Both the position numbers and the translations under genes were made by a program. From Marinactinospora thermotolerans DSM 45154 (GTDB lineage: Bacteria; Actinomycetota; Actinomycetes; Streptosporangiales; Streptosporangiaceae): DNA of 64,000 bases. The stretch lies in contig NZ_FUWS01000006.1 in the NCBI RefSeq assembly GCF_900167435.1, positions 310,001-374,000 of the forward strand. Reading direction: 5' to 3'. The notes under the pieces are model-generated. The model saw only the letters and a program-made list of their open reading frames with translations. It had not been told where the DNA came from and did no database searches. Position 1 is the stretch's first letter, and every line of letters starts with the position of its first letter. Below, in pieces: positions 37,863-43,727 of this stretch.

Positions 37863-38360
37863 TCAGACGGCTCTGCCGCGGCGACGGCCGAAGAAGTCGG
37901 TGAGGAGCGCCGCGCACCGCCCCGCGACATCGGGATCGACCAGGTCGGGGGGGACGACCTCGGGCCGGTGGTTGAGCCTGCGGTCGCGTACGACGTCCCA
38001 CAGCGAACCGACGGCGCCCGCCTTGGCGTCACGCGCCCCGTAGACCAGCCGCTCCACCCGGGCGAGCACGATCGCGCCCGCGCACATCGTGCACGGTTCG
38101 AGGGTGACGGCGAGCGTGCAGCCTGTGAGACGCCACTCCCCCACGTGCCGGGCCGCCGCGCGAAGCGCCAGCACCTCGGCGTGCGCGGTGGGGTCGCCGC
38201 TGGCCTCGCGCTCGTTGCGTCCGGTCCCGATGACACCGCCCTGAGGGTCGAGGACCACCGCCCCCACCGGGACATCCCCGCTGTCAGAGGTGCGCGCCGC
38301 CTCCTCCAGGGCGAGTCCCAGCGCCGCGTCGTAGCCGGAGGGGCCGGTGGGCGGGATCAT
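37863..38360 (-). CDS. tadA: tRNA-specific adenosine deaminase TadA
   Basis: A 165-residue zinc-dependent deaminase that converts adenosine 34 of tRNA-Arg(ACG) to inosine. The catalytic motifs are DPTAHAEVLALRAAA (zinc ligand His, proton-shuttling Glu) and EPCTMCAGAIVLARV (two zinc-binding Cys). The VPVGAVVLD strand and RNEREASGDPT loop are typical. ATG 38360 overlaps the upstream gene by 4 nt (ATGA), indicating translational coupling with the TadA-associated protein. The RLNHRPEV C-terminal segment matches bacterial TadA rather than cytidine or guanine deaminases. Confidence 0.93.
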   Translation of the reverse strand: MIPPTGPSGYDAALGLALEEAARTSDSGDVPVGAVVLDPQGGVIGTGRNEREASGDPTAHAEVLALRAAARHVGEWRLTGCTLAVTLEPCTMCAGAIVLARVERLVYGARDAKAGAVGSLWDVVRDRRLNHRPEVVPPDLVDPDVAGRCAALLTDFFGRRRGRAV

Positions 38361-38860
38361 GCCCGCAGGGCGTCGAGGGCGTCGGCGAAGCCCGCGTGGT
38401 CGGCGATCGTGGCCAGCGCGTCGGCGGGCAGCACCCCCTCACGCAAGGTCAGCGCCAAAAGCGTCTCTTCGGGAGTGCCCAGGTCGACGAGCAGACCGGC
38501 GTCGCCGCCGGGGTCCGGATAGGGGCGCTGCCCGCCGCGTTCCTCCTCCTCGTCACCGGCGGCCACCGCCACCGTGTCCTCCAGCAGGAGCGCGGCGATC
38601 GGATAGCCGTGGACCATGCGGGCGTCGGAGAGGAAGACGCGCGGATCGGCGCGGTCGTCGACGCGCACGATCCCGAACCACTCGTCGTCGGCCTCGGCCA
38701 ACAGGAGCATGGTGTCCTCGGCCGCGCCGGGATCGTGTGCGGCCGCGATGTCGCGCATCAGGTCGGCGACGTCGTCGATGCCCTCGACGTCGGTCAGGTC
38801 GACCTCGGTCCCCGTCCATCCGTCGGCGGAGCGGGAGAAGACCGCTGAGAAGATCGACAC
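38357..38860 (-). CDS. tRNA adenosine deaminase-associated protein (copy 1)
   Basis: A 167-residue acidic protein of the actinobacterial family that sits next to tadA; its biochemical role is unknown. It consists of an N-terminal half with WFGIVRVDDRADPRVFLSDARM and a C-terminal helical part (TPEETLLALTLREGVLPADALATIADHAGFADALDALRA). GTG 38860 was chosen because AGGAG lies 6 nt upstream; an in-frame start at 38908 lacks similarity. It overlaps tadA by 4 nt, so the two are probably co-translated. It is a paralogue of the next gene upstream: same length, same FLSD position and same C-terminal layout. Confidence 0.85.
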   Translation of the reverse strand: MSIFSAVFSRSADGWTGTEVDLTDVEGIDDVADLMRDIAAAHDPGAAEDTMLLLAEADDEWFGIVRVDDRADPRVFLSDARMVHGYPIAALLLEDTVAVAAGDEEEERGGQRPYPDPGGDAGLLVDLGTPEETLLALTLREGVLPADALATIADHAGFADALDALRA

Positions 38861-38926
38861 CGTGGGCTCCTGTCCTCTCTTCCGGTTCGGGGGTGGCACC
38901 CCGATCATTTCCGTTCCGCCGTCGGC

Positions 38927-39430
38927 CTACCCCATCGCGTCCAAAGCACGCTGAAACGCCTGCTGGAACCCCAGCCGCTCGGAGATGCTGGCCAGCACCT
39001 CGTCGGGGTACAGGTCGAGGTCGCCGGCGAGCGCGCCCAGCTCCATCTCGTCCAGGCCGAGGTCGGCGAGGATCGACAGGTCGCCGGCGGGCAGCACCTG
39101 GTCGAGGTCCTCGTCCTCGGGGACGTCGATGTCGAGGTACTCCAGCACCGAGCGCGCGATCTGCCAGTCGACGGAGGCGGTGACGTCGGAGAGGAACAGA
39201 CTGACGTCGTCGCGCCCGTACACCCGGGCGATGATGAAGAAGTCGTCTCCGACCGCGACCAGCCCGATGGCCCCGCTGATGCTGGGTTGCTGGCGCAGCG
39301 CGTGCAGCAGCCCCTTGAGGTCGTGCGTCAACGCGACGGGGAGCACGTCGACGTCCCAGTACTCCTCTTCTCGATAGGCGACGGCCGCGAAGTCGTTGGA
39401 GCCGTCGTCATCGTGTTCGAGTTCCGTCAT
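38927..39430 (-). CDS. tRNA adenosine deaminase-associated protein (copy 2, tandem paralogue)
   Basis: Also 167 residues if started at ATG 39430 (MTELEHDDDGSND); an upstream in-frame start at 39565 would add 45 residues of unlikely sequence. It shares the layout of copy 1: a beta-rich N-terminal half with FFIIARVYGRDDVSLFLSDVT, then LPAGDLSILADLGLDEMELGAL and a closing helix YPDEVLASISERLGFQQAFQRALDA. It is strongly acidic. It lies 66 bp upstream of copy 1 in the same direction, so this looks like a tandem duplication within the tadA transcription unit. Function is unknown; a role in supporting TadA is inferred from linkage only. Confidence 0.82.
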   Translation of the reverse strand: MTELEHDDDGSNDFAAVAYREEEYWDVDVLPVALTHDLKGLLHALRQQPSISGAIGLVAVGDDFFIIARVYGRDDVSLFLSDVTASVDWQIARSVLEYLDIDVPEDEDLDQVLPAGDLSILADLGLDEMELGALAGDLDLYPDEVLASISERLGFQQAFQRALDAMG

Positions 39431-40064
39431 CGTCACCCCACCCGGATGTCCCTGGTCCGGCCAGGATCGCAGATCGTCCGAGGCAGCGTCATCGTAACGG
39501 CCGCTCTCGCCCGTGACTCGGTCTCCCCATAGGGGGCCGTCTCCGTGATAGAAGTCCGCGCTCACACGTCCTATTAGAACGGACGCCCCGTCCTCGACAG
39601 AACGCGACCATAAAGTTCGCGTGCGTCAACCGGACGGGAGCGTCGGCGTCACACGGAGTCTCCGGGACGGAGCCCCTGGTGAGTAAGGGTGTCCCGTTTC
39701 ACCTCTGTGTCCTGGAACGCCGAAAAAGGCAGTTTCGGGCATAGATGAAACCCACCATCAGAGTGGCCGCAACCGGGCTTCCCCTCGCCTCTCGCGAGGC
39801 CGGCGCGCCGTGCGGTCCGGCCCCGCGCCCATAGGGGATCGCCCGGTGACACGCCCCGGGGAGCGGTCCCCGGTGTGGGCGCCGGGGGCGTCAGGGGCGT
39901 CGGGATGGTGCCGTCTCCTCCTCGCGGACCGGGTCCACCCCTGACTGTGGCCGTCGCCTCGCCGGACGAGCCCGCGCAGGCTCGGGAGCGCTCCTGCCCC
40001 GTCGGTAGACTCGCCGCTGGCGCCCCGCCGCATTCGCCCAGCTCACCCGGAGTGTGTTTTACAG
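39431..40064. promoter_or_regulatory. Divergent intergenic region tadA unit / upp
   Basis: A 634-bp stretch between diverging genes with no supportable frame. It should contain both promoters. A small hairpin, CCGGGGA-gcgg-TCCCCGG, occupies 39856-39873. On the minus strand TTGACG occurs near 39628-39633 and could be a -35 element for the tadA unit, but a convincing -10 at the right distance is lacking. Confidence 0.35.
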
Positions 40065-40718
40065 ATGGAAACCCTCATCGTCGACCATCCGCTCGTCGCG
40101 CACAAGCTCACGACGCTGCGGGACGTCAGAACCGATTCCCCGACGTTCCGTCGGTTGACCGACGAGCTGGTCACCCTGCTCGCCTACGAGGCGACACGTG
40201 ACGTGCGGGTCGCCGAGGTCACCGTGGAGACCCCGGTCGCCACGACCACCGGGGCGCAGCTCACGCGGCCCACCCCCCTGGTGATCCCGATCCTCCGGGC
40301 CGGGCTGGGCATGCTCGACGGCATGACCCGTCTGCTGCCCACCGCGGAGGTCGGTTTCCTCGGCATGGCCCGCGACGAGGAGACCCTCCAGCCGGCCACC
40401 TACGCCGACCGCCTTCCCCAGGATCTGTCGGGGCGGCAGTGCTACGTCCTCGACCCCATGCTCGCCACCGGCGGGACGCTGGCGGCGTCGATGAAGCTGC
40501 TGGTGGACCGCGGCGCGGACCACGTCACCGCGATCTGCCTGCTCGCCGCACCCGAGGGGCTGAAGGCGGTCGAGCGGAAACTGGTCGAAAGCCTCGGCCG
40601 GGAGCACCGGGCGCAGCTGCGCGTGGTCACGGCCGCCGTTGACGAGCGGCTGAACGAGCACGGCTTCATCATCCCGGGCCTGGGGGACGCCGGGGACCGG
40701 TTGTACGGCTCGGTCTGA
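40065..40718 (+). CDS. upp: Uracil phosphoribosyltransferase
   Basis: A 217-residue UPRTase that makes UMP from uracil and PRPP in pyrimidine salvage. The N-terminal [15 protein letters not shown] and [12 protein letters not shown] motifs, the PRPP loop [16 protein letters not shown], and the uracil-binding C-terminus [20 protein letters not shown] are all canonical. Length is standard. The ATG is preceded by GGAGTGTGTTTTACAG, a plausible ribosome-binding site at slightly long spacing. It is a single-gene unit closed by a strong terminator 16 nt downstream and is divergent from the tadA operon. Confidence 0.97.
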   Translation: METLIVDHPLVAHKLTTLRDVRTDSPTFRRLTDELVTLLAYEATRDVRVAEVTVETPVATTTGAQLTRPTPLVIPILRAGLGMLDGMTRLLPTAEVGFLGMARDEETLQPATYADRLPQDLSGRQCYVLDPMLATGGTLAASMKLLVDRGADHVTAICLLAAPEGLKAVERKLVESLGREHRAQLRVVTAAVDERLNEHGFIIPGLGDAGDRLYGSV

Positions 40719-40734
40719 CCGCGTTTCACGCACC

Positions 40735-40764
40735 GCGTCCGTCCACGCTTCCGTGGACGGACGC
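40735..40764 (+). terminator. Intrinsic terminator of upp
   Basis: GCGTCCGTCCACG (40735-40747) pairs over 13 bp with CGTGGACGGACGC (40752-40764) around a CTTC tetraloop. It is followed by TTTCTAATTTT, a rare U-rich tail in this genome. Confidence 0.92.
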
Positions 40765-41094
40765 TTTCTAATTTTGGATATCAGTTAACCGTGTATTCGG
40801 ATGGCCGTTTTTGAGACGTGAGAGACATCGCTCTATTTTGTGTTATCCGAATTCACGTTGAGACGGAGTTGTGACCCATAGAGGCGATCCTGGATCTCGG
40901 ACGATCCGGATCAGGAGACATCCCACGCCCGAAACTTCCCGCCCCACTCCTCGCCCCGAACTCTCGGCCACGACCTCCCCTTCTGTACACCCCACCCTCC
41001 CCATACCTCCTTCCCACCTCCCTGCTACGGTTACCCACCGAAGATAATTAGGTACGGAGCGCCACCAACCACCCCTACCCCACCAAGGAGTGAC
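40765..41094. promoter_or_regulatory. AT-rich intergenic region upstream of a small gene
   Basis: A 330-bp gap whose first part (about 40770-40860) is conspicuously AT-rich for this genome. It is the likely promoter region of the small gene that follows; the core boxes cannot be assigned with certainty. Confidence 0.4.
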
Positions 41095-41337
41095 ATGACC
41101 GAAACGCCCACCGCAGCGCTGCACGAATTCGCTCCCGTCATGGATAAGCTCCGGGCCGAATTCGCCGACGTCCATCCGGAGACGACGGTCTCCCGCTGCG
41201 TCCGGGCGGCCAGGTCAGGGCTGCGGGATGTCACCGGGAAGGCGACTCCCGACCTCGTCGAACGCATCGCGCGCCAACATCTCCACGTTCTGGCAGCAGC
41301 ATTTGCGGAAGTCGGACAGTCCCAAACCACCCGGTGA
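41095..41337 (+). CDS. Small conserved-looking helical protein, unknown function
   Basis: Encodes 80 residues with AAGGAG 6 nt before the ATG, so translation is well supported. The sequence is predicted to be three amphipathic helices (HEFAPVMDKLRAEFADV; VSRCVRAARSGLRDV; PDLVERIARQHLHVLAAAFAEV), resembling a small three-helix-bundle dimerisation module seen in actinobacterial hypothetical proteins. There is no catalytic motif, membrane segment or signal peptide. It precedes a small membrane protein and a PH-domain protein but is 124 nt away from them, so operon membership is uncertain. Confidence 0.75.
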   Translation: MTETPTAALHEFAPVMDKLRAEFADVHPETTVSRCVRAARSGLRDVTGKATPDLVERIARQHLHVLAAAFAEVGQSQTTR

Positions 41338-41461
41338 CCAGGGCCACACTGTTCCCACCTGGAACGCCACGCCGTCAGCTCGGATCTGCCTTTACGAGCC
41401 CCGACAGCGGTGTAACAATCACCTTGGGTTAGTGGGTCAGTGGCATTCTTTGGAGTTGATC

Positions 41462-41626
41462 ATGGCGAGGTTGAAACAATGGCTGAAATACGCGCTCATC
41501 GCCTTCGTCGCTTTCTATCTGCTCACCCAGCCCGAATCCGCCGCCGGAGTGATCGACGCGGGCCTGGGTGGGTTGATGTCCGCGGCCGACTCCCTGTCCC
41601 GCTTCGTCAACGCCGTGGCCGCTTAG
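41462..41626 (+). CDS. Small single-pass membrane protein
   Basis: A 54-residue protein: a basic N-terminus (MARLKQWLK), one hydrophobic helix (YALIAFVAFYLLTQP), then a glycine/alanine-rich amphipathic tail. GGAG 7 nt upstream supports ATG 41462. The basic-before-hydrophobic order predicts the N-terminus inside and the tail outside the membrane. It ends 13 nt before the PH-domain gene, so the two are very likely co-transcribed. I recognise the arrangement from other actinomycetes but no function is known. Confidence 0.8.
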   Translation: MARLKQWLKYALIAFVAFYLLTQPESAAGVIDAGLGGLMSAADSLSRFVNAVAA

Positions 41627-41639
41627 GTTCTGAGGCGGC

Positions 41640-42146
41640 ATGAAGCTCGTAACTCCGGGCGACGCGGCGCCCGCATCGGTCAACCGCTACCTGCTGCCAC
41701 ACGAGCAGCAGGTCATCACCATGCGGCGGCATCCGGCGATCCTGATCGGCCCGGTGGCCCTGGTCCTCGGCGGCCTGATCGCCGCCGGTGTCCTGAGCAG
41801 CGTCATCGGCGATCCCACCGCACTCGCCGTCATCTGGTGGGTCTGGCTCCTGCTGCTCGTCTGGTTCGTGTGGAAGGTGGCCGAGTGGTCGGTCGACTAC
41901 TTCGTCATCACCTCCGCGCGCCTGCTCCTGACGACCGGGTTGATCACCCGGCAGGTCGACATGATGCCCCTGGGCAAGGTCACCGACATGCGATTCGAGC
42001 GTTCCTTCATGGGTCGGCTCCTCGGCTACGGGACGTTCGTCATGGAGTCCGCCGGTCAGGATCAGGCACTGAGCAGGATCAACTTCGTGCCCTATCCTGA
42101 ACAGCTCTACCTGGAGATCGTCGGACTGATCTTCCCCGGCGACTGA
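41640..42146 (+). CDS. Membrane protein with bacterial PH domain (bPH2/DUF304)
   Basis: A 168-residue protein with two adjacent membrane helices (about 34-56 and 62-82), followed by a bacterial pleckstrin-homology domain. The domain pattern is SVDYFVITSARLLLTTGLITRQVDMMPLGKVTDMRFERSFMGRLLGYGTFVMES. Such YdbS/DUF304 proteins are membrane-associated and of unknown molecular role. It begins 13 nt after the small membrane protein gene and is closed by a 52-bp perfect palindrome 18 nt after the stop codon. Confidence 0.88.
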   Translation: MKLVTPGDAAPASVNRYLLPHEQQVITMRRHPAILIGPVALVLGGLIAAGVLSSVIGDPTALAVIWWVWLLLLVWFVWKVAEWSVDYFVITSARLLLTTGLITRQVDMMPLGKVTDMRFERSFMGRLLGYGTFVMESAGQDQALSRINFVPYPEQLYLEIVGLIFPGD

Positions 42147-42164
42147 GGAACAGCACACCACCAG

Positions 42165-42216
42165 CAGGACGTGGAAGAGGCGCCCATCGGCCGATGGGCG
42201 CCTCTTCCACGTCCTG
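42165..42216. terminator. Perfect 52-bp palindrome, terminator
   Basis: The two 26-nt halves are exactly complementary, with the centre between 42190 and 42191 (core CGCCCATCGGCCGATGGGCG). It lies right behind the PH-domain gene and would form a very stable symmetric hairpin. Confidence 0.88.
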
Positions 42217-42240
42217 GCATACCAGGTAGATAGAACCAAG

Positions 42241-42270
42241 TTGACTTAAAGGTGAACAGAAGGTTAACTA
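42241..42270 (+). promoter_or_regulatory. Sigma-70-type promoter
   Basis: TTGACT (42241-42246) and TTAACT/TAACTA (42264-42270) are 17-18 bp apart, close to consensus and in an AT-rich stretch. They precede a small gene starting at 42305, giving a short leader. Confidence 0.65.
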
Positions 42271-42304
42271 TAGTCCTCACTATGCTAAACGAGGGGGTGT
42301 CGCC

Positions 42305-42526
42305 ATGGCTCGAAAGGTGTCCGAGGCTTCGCTGACCACCCGACCCGCTCCGACCCGACGTCGCCGTCGCGCAACCGTGAACCGTGCGTGCGCGACGGTC
42401 ACCTCTTCCCTCCCCCGCCCCCGGTCGATGGAGGAGACGGTGACCGAACCCGCACGGCCCGCGCTCGTCTGGGTCCTGGTACCCGACGCGACCGGTCGCA
42501 TGCGCCCCGAAGCCCGCTGGGCCTAG
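42305..42526 (+). CDS. Small basic protein, unknown function
   Basis: A 73-residue frame with GAGGGGG 7 nt before the ATG. The first 40 residues are arginine-rich and low complexity; the last 27 (PARPALVWVLVPDATGRMRPE...) look like an ordered, possibly conserved motif. A near-consensus promoter upstream and a strong terminator downstream bracket it exactly as a monocistronic unit. This is the main evidence that it is real. A shorter protein starting at GTG 42440 (VTEPARPALVWVLVP) is an alternative. No function can be proposed. Confidence 0.65.
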   Translation: MARKVSEASLTTRPAPTRRRRRATVNRACATVTSSLPRPRSMEETVTEPARPALVWVLVPDATGRMRPEARWA

Positions 42527-42536
42527 GACACGCGAC

Positions 42537-42579
42537 CGCGGAAGCGGCCGTCCACCACAGGTGGACGGCCGCTTCCGCG
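42537..42579 (+). terminator. Strong hairpin terminator
   Basis: GCGGAAGCGGCCGTCCACC (42538-42556) pairs perfectly with 42560-42578 around an ACA loop; one more C-G pair closes the base. It lies 10 nt after the small-protein stop codon. Confidence 0.9.
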
Positions 42580-42913
42580 TTCTCCCCTTCTCGACTCATC
42601 GACACGGCGACCTGGCGCCTCATCTACCGGACGGACCGCCGCGGCGCCGCATACGGTCCCTCGACGTCTGCGTCCACCACCCCGGTGGACACGGGCCCGG
42701 CGCGCGGCCGCGCAGAGGGCGGGGCGCCCCCGGGCCTACGACGGGCCCCATGGCGCCGTCTCGCCGCCAAAGCGACCTGTCACCTCAGCGCCTTGTCGAC
42801 TTGTCCCCGCCGATACGGCCCTGCGGCCGCAAAGCCCGGGTTTCGGCCCACTGGAATCCCCCACCTGCCACAATGCCGGGGACCCACCTGAATCGACGAG
42901 AATCCGGAATCCC
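42580..42913. other. Intergenic region upstream of the RDD protein
   Basis: A 334-bp gap. I see no supportable frame and no distinct regulatory repeat. It must contain the promoter of the RDD-family gene. Confidence 0.35.
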
Positions 42914-43504
42914 ATGTCCCTGCCCCCACCGCCCGGTGTCCCCTACGGACCGGGCTACGGCCCCCCGGTCGCGCCGCCGCACTACCCCGGCTACGGCTAC
43001 CCGGCCGCCCACCACCTCGGCGGTCCCATCGCCTACGGCCCCCAGCCCGCGAGTTGGGGGGTCCGGCTCGGCGCCCACATCATCGACGGGTTCATCGCGA
43101 CCTTCATCGGCTTCACGGTCTACCTGGCCGGAGCACTGGTCGTGATGGTGCCGCTCTCCGTCGCCCTGGACGGCCGGCCGGAGTCCACGATCGCCTCCAT
43201 CATGGTTCCGTCCGTCCTGCTGATCGCCGCCGCCGCGCTGTTCTCCTCCTTCGCCTACTACTGGCTGTCCTATTCGAGGAGCGGGCAGACGCTGGGCAAG
43301 CGGATGGTCGGCATCAAGGTGATCGCCATGGCCACCGGCCTGCCCCCCACCAAGAAGGCGGCGGCCGGCCGCGTCCTCACCCAGTTCCTGCTCGCCTACG
43401 TCCCCTTCGGGTCGCTGCTCGACGGCCTGTGGCCGTTGTGGGACGAGCCCTATCGCCAGGCCCTGCACGACAAGGCCGCCAAGACACGCGTCATCGCCGT
43501 CTGA
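42914..43504 (+). CDS. RDD-family membrane protein
   Basis: A 196-residue protein with a proline/glycine/tyrosine-rich cytosolic N-terminus of about 45 residues, followed by an RDD domain. The domain has helix 1 preceded by ASWGVRLGAHIIDGFI (the R-D pair), a second helix around VLLIAAAALFSSFAYYW, then GQTLGKRMVGIKVI and a C-terminal RQALHDKAAKTRVI, the classical RDD pattern. Some RDD proteins act as ion/H+ antiporters, but for this subtype the function is unknown. The start ATG 42914 has a weak GGAATCCC upstream. It converges on dnaB. Confidence 0.88.
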   Translation: MSLPPPPGVPYGPGYGPPVAPPHYPGYGYPAAHHLGGPIAYGPQPASWGVRLGAHIIDGFIATFIGFTVYLAGALVVMVPLSVALDGRPESTIASIMVPSVLLIAAAALFSSFAYYWLSYSRSGQTLGKRMVGIKVIAMATGLPPTKKAAAGRVLTQFLLAYVPFGSLLDGLWPLWDEPYRQALHDKAAKTRVIAV

Positions 43505-43529
43505 CCGCGAAGGAACCTCGTCCCGCTCT

Positions 43530-43552
43530 CCCCCGCCCGGCCGTGGCGGGGG
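43530..43552. terminator. Small hairpin between RDD gene and dnaB
   Basis: CCCCCGCC (43530-43537) pairs with GGCGGGGG (43545-43552), giving an 8-bp stem with a 7-nt loop. It lies 25 nt after the RDD stop codon in the convergent gap. Confidence 0.55.
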
Positions 43553-43727
43553 CCGGGGACGCCCGCTCCCGCCTCATCGGGCGTCGAAGGGCGCGACCGG
43601 GCACGCGGCCGTCCGGCGCCTCGGGGGACGGGAGGACACCCGGCCGCACCGGGACGGGCCGTTTCGAGCCAGGCCGCCCGGGGACGCGACAGCCGCCCCT
43701 GGGGAAGCGGCACCCGCGGCGGCTCGA

